Source: IOR16 sp963521065 (lineage in GTDB: Bacteria > Bacillota > Clostridia > Peptostreptococcales > Anaerovoracaceae). From it: a stretch of DNA of 64,000 nucleotides. The notes under the pieces were generated by a model. That model was not told where the DNA came from, did not search any database, and was given only the letters and a program-made list of their open reading frames with translations. The stretch lies in contig CAUQTI010000006.1 in NCBI GenBank assembly GCA_963521065.1, positions 1 through 64,000 of the forward strand. Direction: 5' to 3'. A program made the translations under genes and the position numbers. Below, one piece after another: positions 53,604-62,530 of the stretch (positions are counted from its first letter, which is position 1; each line of letters starts with the position of its first letter).

Positions 53604-54785
53604 ATGGCATTGACGGTAAAGGATACCTTGGAGCTGGAAAATTTAAGAAGCTTTCGGCTTATTGCGGGAAAAGGCGGCTTAGAAAGGGAAGTGGTCAGAA
53701 CTGGTATCGTTGATTTTGAATTTGTCCCAGAGATTAGCCTTGACAGACCTGCGGTGTTTGATCGGGACAGCTTTGTTATCAGTAGCCTTCTTTTTGCAAA
53801 AGAAAACGCAGAGGTGCTTTACAATGCGATACAGAGTCTGATTAATATGGGCGTCAGCGCTTTGGCGTATAAAAATATTTTTTTTCGGGAGTTGCCAAAG
53901 AGTGTGCTTGAGCTTGCAAATCATAATGATTTCGCTATTTTTGTATTTGATGACAGCGCATACTTTGAAGACATCATTGCCGACTTATCACTTGCAATCA
54001 GAGAAGAGAGTCAACTTACTGTAATGGAGTTAAAGCTGCGGGAGATCACGAAGCAGGAACATAGCAGAGAAGGAATTTATGAGATATCCGAACGATTGTT
54101 TCCGAAATTCAAGAGTAAATTAGTGGTTTTTTATTGTATACAGAAGGACGATAATGTGGAGCTGGATATTGATCGCGTTGTGCGGAACTATGGCTTACAC
54201 GGCAAACGTCATTCAGAAATAGCAATTGCCCGGTACGGTTTAGCGATGATGGTGCTTGTATCAGGGGAACATGATGAAATTTCACGGTTTCAAGATTTGT
54301 TCCGGGATATCCTTTCGGCTTGTGGGCTTGCGATATCAGATTTTATATGCGGTTACAGCGCCATAAAAAATCGGCGGAGAGAATTAGATTTTGCCATTAG
54401 GGAAGCAATTCATGCACAGAAAGCAGCGGGACTTATGGAAAAAGAGTACCTTTGCTTTTCTGAAATTGGAATCTATCAATTCCTGTTGCCTTGCGAAGAG
54501 CGTCACTATTTAGAATACTTTATGAAGGGATATTTGAAGGATTTAATGCAAGAGGGAAGCGATGCAAACCATGAACTTTTGAGAACAGCGGAAGCCTTTG
54601 TACAATCAGGTGGAAATTTGAAAGATACCGCAGAACGGATTTTTGTCCATGAAAACACAGTGCGATACCGTATGAATAAGCTTCGTGAGCGATTGGCACA
54701 GGACAAGAGCGAATATGAATTTTTTGCAGACCTAGCACTTGCAGTAAAAATTTATAAAATTCGGGAGCTGGATCGGAGAGTATGA
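53604..54785 (+). CDS. PucR/CdaR-type transcriptional regulator
   Basis: A 393-residue regulator: N-terminal PucR ligand domain (about 5-125), central GGDEF-like CdaR segment (about 165-290) and C-terminal helix-turn-helix (LLRTAEAFVQSGGNLKDTAERI, then FVHENTVRYRMNKLRE). PucR regulators respond to purines or to amino-acid derivatives and activate catabolic genes. Lying inside the operon, it probably controls it. AGAAGGAGGCAGATTA precedes the ATG. Confidence 0.9.
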   Translation: MALTVKDTLELENLRSFRLIAGKGGLEREVVRTGIVDFEFVPEISLDRPAVFDRDSFVISSLLFAKENAEVLYNAIQSLINMGVSALAYKNIFFRELPKSVLELANHNDFAIFVFDDSAYFEDIIADLSLAIREESQLTVMELKLREITKQEHSREGIYEISERLFPKFKSKLVVFYCIQKDDNVELDIDRVVRNYGLHGKRHSEIAIARYGLAMMVLVSGEHDEISRFQDLFRDILSACGLAISDFICGYSAIKNRRRELDFAIREAIHAQKAAGLMEKEYLCFSEIGIYQFLLPCEERHYLEYFMKGYLKDLMQEGSDANHELLRTAEAFVQSGGNLKDTAERIFVHENTVRYRMNKLRERLAQDKSEYEFFADLALAVKIYKIRELDRRV

Positions 54786-54935
54786 GTGAATTGGCTGATT
54801 TTTGCCTTTGGAATGAAGGATTAGTTGTAGAGAGAAACAAAAATCGCCATGAAATTTTGTGATAGAAATAATAAAATTCGACGAATACATTTGTATAATA
54901 AAAATAAGAAAGTTGGAAGTTTGAAGGAGGTATCT

Positions 54936-56063
54936 ATGGAAATCAAAACATTTAAAGTGGAACAGTGGATGAATGAGTATGAAAATGATGCAGTGTATAA
55001 TTTAGCAGAAACCTGCGTAGATTCACTTACTATCAGAGAACTGCTTTTACTGGCAGGAAAGAATCCAGAAGAATTTCTGAAGGGGCTGGCAGATACCAGA
55101 ATGACGTACAGCCATATCTATGGCTCCGATGCATACCGAAAAGGCGTCAGTGAATTATATAAAAAAATAGAACCGGAGCAGGTTATTCCGACACATGGGG
55201 CAATCGGAGGAAATCACATGACCCTGCTTTCTATTTTAAGTAAGGGAGATTCGATGGTTTCCGTCATGCCGACGTACCAGCAGCATTATTCGATACCGGA
55301 ATCAATCGGGGCAGAGGTAAATATCCTCCAGCTGACGCCAGAGGGAAAATTTCTTCCTGATTTAAAAGAGCTGAAACGCATGGTCGACAGCAATACGAAG
55401 CTGATTACAATCAATAATCCCAATAACCCGTCAGGTTCCTTAATTCCGCAGGAAATGCTGGAGGAAATTGTATGTATTGCAGCTAGTGCAGGGGCGTACA
55501 TCCTTAGCGATGAAGTATATCGGGGGCTGAGCATAGACGGAAGCTATATGCCATCCGTAACGGATTTGTATGAAAAGGGAATCAGTATCGGAAGCATGTC
55601 AAAGGTGTTCTCCCTGGCGGGACTTCGAATGGGATGGATTGCAACTCGTTGCCAGGAAGTGATAGATCTATGCAAAGAACGCAGAGATTATGATACGATA
55701 AGCTGTGGTGTACTGGATGATATCTTTGCTTCTATTGCGTTAGAAAGCAAAGAAGAAATTTTCAAAAGAAATCGTGCGATTTTAAAGAAAAATCGTGAAA
55801 TATTAGAAGAATGGGTGAATAAAGAACCGCATATTACCTATATAAAGCCTGAGGCAGGTACCACTGCATTGCTTTATTATGATTTTAAAGTTCCATCCAA
55901 AGAATTTTGTAAAAACCTATTGAGAGATACGGGTATTTTCTTTACTCCGGGAGAATGCTTTGATTTGGAGTATTGTGTTAGAATCGGTTACGCGTATGAC
56001 TCTAAGACCCTTGCAGACGGATTAAGCAGGTTGAGCGAATACATGAAAAAACTGGAAGCATAA
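54936..56063 (+). CDS. Class I/II PLP aminotransferase
   Basis: A 375-residue fold-type I aminotransferase with PLP lysine K223 in GSMSKVFSLAGLRMGW, INNPNNPSGSL and LSDEVYRGL (the PLP Asp region), and a C-terminal VRIGYAYD carrying the carboxylate-binding Arg. The substrate is unknown; the family includes aspartate, aromatic and MalY-like lyases. GAAGGAGGTATCT precedes ATG 54936, replacing the longer ORF start at 54849. It is the last gene of the catabolic operon, just before the insertion sequence. Confidence 0.88.
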   Translation: MEIKTFKVEQWMNEYENDAVYNLAETCVDSLTIRELLLLAGKNPEEFLKGLADTRMTYSHIYGSDAYRKGVSELYKKIEPEQVIPTHGAIGGNHMTLLSILSKGDSMVSVMPTYQQHYSIPESIGAEVNILQLTPEGKFLPDLKELKRMVDSNTKLITINNPNNPSGSLIPQEMLEEIVCIAASAGAYILSDEVYRGLSIDGSYMPSVTDLYEKGISIGSMSKVFSLAGLRMGWIATRCQEVIDLCKERRDYDTISCGVLDDIFASIALESKEEIFKRNRAILKKNREILEEWVNKEPHITYIKPEAGTTALLYYDFKVPSKEFCKNLLRDTGIFFTPGECFDLEYCVRIGYAYDSKTLADGLSRLSEYMKKLEA

Positions 56064-56110
56064 AAATAGATATTGAACTGAACGCTTGATTCGCGCTTCT
56101 ATAACGAAGG

Positions 56111-57929
56111 GGGGCTGTAAAAAAACTCCCTTAAAAGAAAAATCGCTCAGGCCGTGAGGCTTGAGCGATTTTTTGGTATAATTAATTATGCAAATAAATA
56201 AAAACACCAATGATAATTATACTGTAAGACAGTTGAAATTACCATTGGAAATTGAAAAATTAATTGATATTTCTGATCCAGTATATACTTTTTGTGAAGT
56301 TATGGATCACATCGACCTATCAAAATATTTTGTAGAGAAAGGCTACAGAACAGGTCGTCCAAGATGTGATGAACACAAACTCCTCAAAGTGATACTCTTT
56401 GCCTTTATGGAACACGGAATCTGCTCTCTGCGCGAAATCGAAAAACTTTGCAGAAATGATATCCGTTACCTGTATCTTCTTGATGGCATGAAGGCACCTT
56501 CTTTTGCTACATTTGGCAACATCATCAGAAATGAACTGACTGATTCCATTGAACATATTTTTTTGGATGTGAATACATATATTTTTGAAAAGGATCATGT
56601 CGACCTAGAACACACCTACATTGATGGGACAAAAATAGAGGCAAATGCAAATCGCTATACCTGGGTATGGAAAAAGTCCTGTACAAAAAACCGTGGAAAG
56701 GTTTATGAAAAGATATCCATGCTAATTGATGCAATGAACCAGGAAGTATTAGGATATTTCGGTGTAAAACTTGATAAGAGAGACGAATATGCTGTTGAAT
56801 ATGTATCTGAACTCTTGGAAAGGTACAAGAATGCAACAAATCTGGTGGAATCCACGTTTGTATCTGGTTGTGGTCATAGAAAAAGCCTTCAACAAAAACA
56901 ATATCAGGAATTAGGGGGATATCTCGATCGATTAAAGACATATGCACATCATATAGAAGTCTGTGGAGATGAAAGAAACAGTTATTCTAAAACCGATCAC
57001 GATGCCACTTTTATGCGCATAAAACGGGATTATATGGGCAATGATCAGCTTCTCCCGGCGTATAATCTACAGACCGCTGTCTGTGATGAATATATAGCAG
57101 TAGTTGATGTAAAACCATATGCATCAGATATGGAATGCTTTGTTCCTTTGATGGAAAAATTCAATGAAATCTATGGTCATTACCCAAAGTATCCAGTTGC
57201 AGATGCCGGCTATGGTTCCTATAATAACTATCTTTACTGTGAAGAGCATAGAATGGAAAAATATATGAAATTTACCATGTTCAAAAAAGAAACATCGGAT
57301 AAGAAGTATCATGAAAATCCATATCGTGCAGTCAACTTTAAAAGAGACGAGAATGGAAATTTGATATGCCCAAATGGAAATATGTTTCACTTAAAAAGCA
57401 AACAACATGTCTATAAAAACAAATATGGCAGAACCGAAGAAATCTATGAATGTAAATCGTGTGAAGGCTGCCAATTTAAAAACGATTGTTGTCCTAAGGC
57501 AAGCAAAAACAGAACCATTCGAATGAATCAGGAATTAACATCTATACATCAAGAGGTAATTACAAATCTTGAATCAATACATGGCGCACTGTTGAGAATG
57601 AATCGTAGTATTCAGGCAGAAGGAACCTTTGGGATTTTAAAATGGGATAAATCCTACAAAAGATTATTTCGAAGAGGTGAGAAAAACGCAATTCTTGAAC
57701 TTACACTGATTTCTTGTGGTTTTAATCTTTATAAATATCATAATAAAAAGCAGAGAAACAAGTTGGCTGCTTAAAATCCAAGAACTATACTCATAGCTTT
57801 ATTAAGTGCACGCTTCTTTATGGAAAAATCAATCATTATCATAAAAAATAGATAAAAAAACGAAGAATCACCATAACCATCATCTGCCGGAACTGGTGAT
57901 TCTTCATTAAGGACTTATTTTACAGCCCC
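56111..57929 (+). mobile_element. IS1182-family insertion sequence
   Basis: A 1.82-kb element with 12-bp terminal inverted repeats (GGGGCTGTAAAA at 56111, TTTTACAGCCCC ending 57929) around one transposase gene. Hairpins inside each end (56137-56175 and 57862-57905) are oriented to stop transcription entering from outside. No clear target duplication. Outer bases CTTCTATAACGAAGG on the left and TTTTTT on the right would rejoin into a terminator, so it may have landed in the terminator of the aminotransferase operon. Confidence 0.85.
56188..57774 (+). CDS. IS1182-family transposase
   Basis: A 528-residue DDE transposase. N-terminal domain with HIDLSKYF and GRPRCDEHKLLKVILFAFM, YIDGTKIEANANRYTWVWKK (first Asp), VADAGYGSYNNYLY (second Asp), a Cys cluster (CKSCEGCQFKNDCC) and RMNRSIQAEGTFGILKWDK (catalytic Glu). 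All key residues are present and the frame is intact, so it may be active. Codon use is more A-rich than neighbouring genes, consistent with recent arrival. 57775-58157 holds the IS right end and the amidase promoter, with no other gene. Confidence 0.93.
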   Translation: MQINKNTNDNYTVRQLKLPLEIEKLIDISDPVYTFCEVMDHIDLSKYFVEKGYRTGRPRCDEHKLLKVILFAFMEHGICSLREIEKLCRNDIRYLYLLDGMKAPSFATFGNIIRNELTDSIEHIFLDVNTYIFEKDHVDLEHTYIDGTKIEANANRYTWVWKKSCTKNRGKVYEKISMLIDAMNQEVLGYFGVKLDKRDEYAVEYVSELLERYKNATNLVESTFVSGCGHRKSLQQKQYQELGGYLDRLKTYAHHIEVCGDERNSYSKTDHDATFMRIKRDYMGNDQLLPAYNLQTAVCDEYIAVVDVKPYASDMECFVPLMEKFNEIYGHYPKYPVADAGYGSYNNYLYCEEHRMEKYMKFTMFKKETSDKKYHENPYRAVNFKRDENGNLICPNGNMFHLKSKQHVYKNKYGRTEEIYECKSCEGCQFKNDCCPKASKNRTIRMNQELTSIHQEVITNLESIHGALLRMNRSIQAEGTFGILKWDKSYKRLFRRGEKNAILELTLISCGFNLYKYHNKKQRNKLAA

Positions 57930-58157
57930 TTTTTTAGTATGAAGATAACAGGAGGCGGGAACTGCATTGTGATTTTCCCTTGTTAATAGTAACTTAAGAA
58001 TTGATTACTTGAAATGTAGGACCTAAAACTTTTATAATAATACCATAATTAAACAGAAAAAATATTCATTTAAGGGCCAAGCCTTTGATGGAATTGAAAG
58101 ATACATAGAATCAATGTGAAAATAACAGTATTTACAGCTGGCAGGAAGGGGGTATTC

Positions 58158-58961
58158 ATGCGGCAAGTGGAAGAAAACATGGATTCAACGCAGAGAAGGC
58201 AGATTCGCAGAGAAAAATTAAAACAGAAAAGGCTTAGGCGGAAAAAAATCCAAAAAAGACTGCTACTACTCACAGTCGGTGTTTTTGCGGTATTCTTTCT
58301 TCGCAGTGTTGTTGTTCATTTTGTTTTAAACGGGGAGAATGAGAATTCAAATACTGTTTTTCAAAGATTGTGGAATAAAGACGGTGCGGTGCTGGGTACG
58401 GTGATGCTGGATGCCGGTCATGGCGGAAATGATTGTGGGACAACGGAAGCGGAACTTCCTGAAAAAGAAGTAAATATCCAGATTGCGTTGAAAATACAGA
58501 CTGAATTAGAAAAAAGAGGGATTCGCGTTTTTATGACGCGTAAGGACGATACTTATGTTTCTCTGAAAGAACGTGTGGAAATGGCTAAAAAAGAGCAGCC
58601 GGACATTTTTTTGAGCATCCATCAGAATTCTTTTGAGGACGGAAATGTCAGGGGAACAGAAATTTGGTATAATGAAGAGAAAAGGATCGGCGGGGATAAG
58701 AGCCGAGTGCTGGCAGAACGGATACAGGAAGAAATTATAAAGGATAGCCAAGTTATAAGCAGGGGAATCGTTGAGGACCAGGAATTGCAGGTGCTGCGCG
58801 AAACGGAGGTGCCAGCGGTCCTGATGGAAATCGGCTATGTTACAAACGCAGAAGACTGGAAACAAATGACGTCTCCCGATTATCAGGAAATGATTGCGGG
58901 GTATATCGCGGAGGCTGTGAAAGCATATCTGCTGCAGCAGAATGGGGACGAGCTTGTATAG
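58158..58961 (+). CDS. N-acetylmuramoyl-L-alanine amidase (Amidase_3) with membrane anchor
   Basis: A 267-residue zinc amidase. A very basic cytoplasmic tail (about 10-34) and one membrane segment (about 35-55) precede the catalytic domain: MLDAGHGGNDCG (zinc His), LPEKEVNIQIA (zinc Glu), SIHQNSF (zinc His) and LMEIGYVTN (catalytic Glu). It cuts the amide between MurNAc and the stem peptide outside the cell, as CwlC/CwlD-type enzymes do. ATG 58158 after AAGGGGGTATTC is preferred to GTG 58116. It converges with a Crp/Fnr gene. Confidence 0.92.
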   Translation: MRQVEENMDSTQRRQIRREKLKQKRLRRKKIQKRLLLLTVGVFAVFFLRSVVVHFVLNGENENSNTVFQRLWNKDGAVLGTVMLDAGHGGNDCGTTEAELPEKEVNIQIALKIQTELEKRGIRVFMTRKDDTYVSLKERVEMAKKEQPDIFLSIHQNSFEDGNVRGTEIWYNEEKRIGGDKSRVLAERIQEEIIKDSQVISRGIVEDQELQVLRETEVPAVLMEIGYVTNAEDWKQMTSPDYQEMIAGYIAEAVKAYLLQQNGDELV

Positions 58962-58973
58962 CAGGTGAGAATA

Positions 58974-59645
58974 TTAGTCTTTTAATTCAACTAATTCAAA
59001 GCTGCTTTTATGAAATCGCAGTAAGCCTTCTTCTCTTAACTTAGAAAGCTCGTTTGACATTGCACTGCGGTCTACCGCGAGATAGTCAGCGAGCTCCTGG
59101 CGGTTAAATGGTACCTTAAAGGACTGGCTCTGCGCTTGAAGTGCTTGTGAAGACAGATAAGACAGCAATTTTTCTCTTGTAGTGCGTCTTGTGATGTGCT
59201 CTATTTTTTGAGTTAATAGAACATTTTTTCCGGCAAGTATCTGCAGCATGTTTTGCATTAATTTAGTTGGGCTGTTGCCGAGAGCGGCGGAAGGTTCTGT
59301 TAGCTTAAGGTAGTTCAGAAATAAGATATCACAGTCTTCCGCAGCGATAACGCTGACCGGATAAAAAGGAAGCTGTGCACAAAAGAATGCTTCTCCAAAC
59401 AAATCCCCCTTTTCGAGGCGGGCAAGAATCATGCGGTTTCCCCAGAAATCTTCTTTTATGACGTTGACACTGCCGCTCGTAACAATTCCAATGCTGGAAA
59501 CGGGATCATTTACAGAGACAACGAATGTATTTTTGGGATAAGTTCTTTTCTTTGCATTCAGGGATTTTAAAATGGCTGAAATCTCATTTGCAGATATGCC
59601 GGAAAACAGCGGGCAACAAAGGGAAAGTAAACGATTTAAATCCAT
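58974..59645 (-). CDS. Crp/Fnr-family transcriptional regulator
   Basis: A 223-residue protein: N-terminal cyclic-nucleotide-binding-like barrel (about 15-125, GDLFGEAFFC) and C-terminal winged helix (FNRQELADYLAVDRSAMSNE, then LSKLREEGLL). The cAMP-contact Arg-Ser pair of Crp is absent (EAFFCAQLPF), and no Fnr Cys cluster is seen, so the effector is unknown. Related clostridial proteins respond to redox or heme-type signals. A single-gene unit with no obvious target next to it. Confidence 0.9.
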   Translation of the reverse strand: MDLNRLLSLCCPLFSGISANEISAILKSLNAKKRTYPKNTFVVSVNDPVSSIGIVTSGSVNVIKEDFWGNRMILARLEKGDLFGEAFFCAQLPFYPVSVIAAEDCDILFLNYLKLTEPSAALGNSPTKLMQNMLQILAGKNVLLTQKIEHITRRTTREKLLSYLSSQALQAQSQSFKVPFNRQELADYLAVDRSAMSNELSKLREEGLLRFHKSSFELVELKD

Positions 59646-59787
59646 AAGAACCTCGTTTCTTAACAGCGTTCAGTCAATTAGTTTTATTTAGTATAGTAGA
59701 ATCCCAAAGTCAAGTCAATAAAATCAGTTGCTCTTGCATCCCAAAAAAGGTAAGATAGAAAAATAAAGTAACAATCAGGAGTAGTGT

Positions 59788-60483
59788 ATGAGTAGGATAA
59801 CAAATTTTGTGAATATGAACGCAGTCGCGGTAAAAGCAAAAGAGCAGGGTCAAAAATCCTCTCCCGGATTTCAAGATATTTTAAGCCAGAAGATGCAGCT
59901 GGCCTCAGGAACAGAAGATACAACTGATTTGGAGTCTGTTTTCCGACGAGCCGCTGAAAAATATCAAGTTCCATTGAGTTTACTGAAGGCGGTAGCGAAA
60001 GCAGAGTCAGATTTTAATGTAAAGGCGGTATCAAGGTGTGGTGCGCAGGGCGTTATGCAGCTGATGCCGGAAACCGCATCCGCACTTGGTGTCAGTGACG
60101 CATTTGATGCGGAGCAGAATATTTTTGGCGGGGCAAAGTATTTGGCGCAGAAGTTAGAACAATACGGAGGCGATATAAATCTGACACTGGCCGCCTATAA
60201 TGCCGGAAGCGGGAATGTAAAAAAATATGGGGGCGTTCCTCCATTTAAAGAAACCCGTAATTACATAGATAAGGTTACGAGTTATATGGAAGATACTTGG
60301 GACGGTAGCGAGTATCAAAATGCGCAGCTGCGGCGTGATATCTCTCTTCAAACAGGAGGGAGCGTGGATTCATTGGAACAGATTTCCTATATGGAGGTAC
60401 TGAAAGCAATGATGCGAATTGACATTCTTAGTCATGAACTTGGAAGTTTGGCTGAAACAGGAGACTTGGATGATGGAGCATAA
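59788..60483 (+). CDS. Lytic transglycosylase (SLT domain)
   Basis: A 231-residue goose-lysozyme-like enzyme. The SLT domain (about 50-165) shows LLKAVAKAESDFNVKAVS (catalytic Glu), GAQGVMQLMPETASALGV, GGAKYLAQKLEQYGGDINL and LAAYNAGSGNVKKYGG. No signal peptide is visible. The N-terminal 45 residues are disordered, and the layout recalls flagellar or secretion-associated muramidases. Its place just ahead of the c-di-GMP cyclase and flagellar operon supports a flagellum role. The last codons overlap the cyclase start. Confidence 0.9.
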   Translation: MSRITNFVNMNAVAVKAKEQGQKSSPGFQDILSQKMQLASGTEDTTDLESVFRRAAEKYQVPLSLLKAVAKAESDFNVKAVSRCGAQGVMQLMPETASALGVSDAFDAEQNIFGGAKYLAQKLEQYGGDINLTLAAYNAGSGNVKKYGGVPPFKETRNYIDKVTSYMEDTWDGSEYQNAQLRRDISLQTGGSVDSLEQISYMEVLKAMMRIDILSHELGSLAETGDLDDGA

Positions 60484-61585
60484 CAGAAAATGGAGTCAGG
60501 CTTTAGAAAAGAGAAGAACACAAATTTCAAACCTTTTTTGGGGGATTGTGTGCATTGAATTTCTTGCCGAGCTATCTGTGTTTTCTGCCTTGAAAGCGAC
60601 TCATTTCTTTTATAACGATGCGGATAAATTGAATTATTTGTGGCAATATGTCTTAATTCCTTCATTGCTCAATCTGCTGTTCGTCTCTGTTTGTTCTGCT
60701 TCACAGCATTCAAAAAGCAGGACGACAAACCAGAAAAATGATGCCATTTTGTTCACCGGCTCGATTATGTGTTTTGTCCTTACGTATTTTCACGATGCAG
60801 TGTTCGTTGTGTACGCATCTTACATCCTACCGATTATGATTGCGACCCTGTTCGGTGAATCGGAAAAGACAAAGGCAGTGTTTCTTGGAAATGTCGTCTT
60901 ATCTGCCTTTTGCTGGGGGCACTCTTACATACATATTACGAATCCCTCTGAGATTTTTTTCATTAACTTGACTGCCTTTTACGCTGTTTTGTTCGCCGCT
61001 TATCTGTTTTGTCAGGTGTTGATTTCCTATAATAAAGAAAATTTGATTTATTTGAGATCGGGAGATCGGCTGCAGCAGAGCCTCAAGGAGCAAATAAAGC
61101 AGGATTCTCTCACAGGGCTATATAATCAAAATACATTTTTTTCTTATATAGGGACTGTGCTGAATGAGGATACACCAAAGGGAAAAGAAACTGCACTTGC
61201 CATTTTAGATTTGGATGATTTTAAAAAAATTAATGATACTTACGGACATTCTACAGGGAATGAAGTGTTGACAAGTCTTTCTAAAATGCTGCGAGTCTTT
61301 TTTTCAGAGGAAAACGAGTTTGTTTCGAGATATGGAGGAGAAGAATTTGCAATTTTGTTTCGCGGGACAACGCAAGAGGGTGCCTTTAAAAAAATTGATT
61401 CTTTTCGGAGTGAATTCGCAAAGTTGTCATTGCCCTCCATGAATTATGAGCACGTTACTTTCAGCGTGGGAATTGCGCAGTCAGATTTTTTTAGAGATAA
61501 TCCAGATGATTTATTCGATCGTGCGGACCATGCACTTTATCAAGCGAAAGCGGAAGGGAAGGATAGAATCGTAATTTTCACATAA
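60470..61585 (+). CDS. Membrane diguanylate cyclase
   Basis: A 371-residue protein. Six hydrophobic segments (residues about 19-190) form a membrane sensor and a C-terminal GGDEF domain follows (about 205-371), with YGGEEF at 288-293, DLDDFKKINDTYGH and the C-terminal DHALYQAKAEGKDR. GGEEF cyclases are active. No RxxD product-inhibition site is seen (EENE in its place). ATG 60470 after AACAGGAGACTTGG overlaps the transglycosylase gene end. It lies 100 bases before the promoter of a c-di-GMP-riboswitch-controlled flagellar operon. Confidence 0.93.
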   Translation: MMEHNRKWSQALEKRRTQISNLFWGIVCIEFLAELSVFSALKATHFFYNDADKLNYLWQYVLIPSLLNLLFVSVCSASQHSKSRTTNQKNDAILFTGSIMCFVLTYFHDAVFVVYASYILPIMIATLFGESEKTKAVFLGNVVLSAFCWGHSYIHITNPSEIFFINLTAFYAVLFAAYLFCQVLISYNKENLIYLRSGDRLQQSLKEQIKQDSLTGLYNQNTFFSYIGTVLNEDTPKGKETALAILDLDDFKKINDTYGHSTGNEVLTSLSKMLRVFFSEENEFVSRYGGEEFAILFRGTTQEGAFKKIDSFRSEFAKLSLPSMNYEHVTFSVGIAQSDFFRDNPDDLFDRADHALYQAKAEGKDRIVIFT

Positions 61586-61662
61586 CTTTTAAATACATTT
61601 TACATAAGATAAGTTGACTTTCGGAAAAATCCCATTTAATATTTGTAATAATTTCGAATATA

Positions 61663-61691
61663 TTGACAAAATTACTCGAATGTGGTACACT
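61663..61691 (+). promoter_or_regulatory. Sigma-A promoter of the flagellar operon
   Basis: TTGACA (61663-61668), 17 bases, TACACT (61686-61691): near-consensus, 30-40 bases before the riboswitch aptamer. The flagellar operon therefore uses the housekeeping factor with RNA-level control. Confidence 0.8.
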
Positions 61692-61714
61692 GTGTTACAA
61701 ATCGAATAGTTGTC

Positions 61715-61865
61715 AAGAATTTCTCGACAAAGGCAAAACTGTTGAAAAGCAGTGACGCAAAGCTACAGGGTCTAAGAGCATTTGCTTATGACAGCCAGTT
61801 TCCGAAAGAAGATTTTTATCAAAGGATGGGTTGCAATTTGATAAGAATTGGAGCTTTTTTTTGTT
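61715..61865 (+). ncRNA. c-di-GMP-I (GEMM) riboswitch with expression platform
   Basis: The aptamer core matches GEMM-I: GGCAAA, then P2 ACTGTT-GAAA-AGCAGT (GAAA tetraloop), GACGCAAAGC, then ACAGGGTCTAAG...TGACAGCCAGT (tetraloop receptor and P3). Downstream, ATCAAA/TTTGAT (61818-61841) and a U-run at 61855-61862 form a candidate terminator. It precedes flgC-fliE-fliF by about 170 bases. In clostridia such elements usually switch off flagellar genes when c-di-GMP is high; that sign is inferred here. The remaining leader (61866-62035) is AT-rich without a gene. Confidence 0.92.
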
Positions 61866-62035
61866 CCCATTATTCCTTAAATTAGAAAAATATTGCAAGG
61901 GAGAAATGTGGTAAATAGTCTTGTAAAAAAGGGCTGAAAAATGTAAAATATATTAACAAATGATTAACGAAAATTCACTGACGATAGATTTTTTTGAAAA
62001 AATATGTAACTTAAAGTAAAGGAATGGTGAAAAAA

Positions 62036-62488
62036 TTGGCATTTTTAAGTACTTTGAATATTAATGGTTCTGCTCTGACCGCCCAACGTCTTCGTTTGAG
62101 CATTATTTCTGAAAATTTGACAAACAGGGAAACGACAAGAACTGAGGCAGGGGGACCTTATCGGAGAAAGACGGTGGCTTTTGAAGCCATTGAGCAGGGA
62201 GATTTCAAATCATTGATGAATCGCGCATTAGGCAAGCAGCCTGCAACAGGAGCGGGGAATGGCGGCGTTCGTGTCAGCGAAATCATTGAAGATCAATCAC
62301 CGTTTAAGACCGTTTACGATCCATCACATCCTGATGCCGATGAAATGGGATATGTTAATCTTCCAAATGTAAATATATTACAAGAAACGGTAGATGCAAT
62401 GAGTGCGTCTCGATCCTATGAAGCAAATGTTACAGCGATTAATGCCGTGAAGCTGATGGCATCTAAAGCTTTAGAGGTCGGGAAATAG
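62036..62488 (+). CDS. flgC: Flagellar basal-body rod protein FlgC
   Basis: A 150-residue rod protein with the FlgC N-terminus FLSTLNINGSALTAQRLRLS, SENLTNRETTRT, and the C-terminal VNILQETVDAMSASRSYEANVTAINAVKLM. It forms part of the proximal rod. The likely start is TTG 62036 (MAFLSTL), after AAAGGAATGGTG; ATG 62024 would add four residues and sits on the ribosome site. It is the first gene behind the riboswitch; flgB, which usually precedes it, is not present. Confidence 0.93.
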   Translation: MAFLSTLNINGSALTAQRLRLSIISENLTNRETTRTEAGGPYRRKTVAFEAIEQGDFKSLMNRALGKQPATGAGNGGVRVSEIIEDQSPFKTVYDPSHPDADEMGYVNLPNVNILQETVDAMSASRSYEANVTAINAVKLMASKALEVGK

Positions 62489-62530
62489 ACATAGTAATTG
62501 AATATTTAAGTGACTAGATGGAGGGAAAGA

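Noticed and set aside
50334..56063. Ectoine or hydroxyectoine degradation operon
   Set aside because: The EutB/EutC-like pair is suggestive, but no ectoine hydrolase (M24-type DoeA/EutD) or ectoine transporter is present, so only the enzyme logic is kept.
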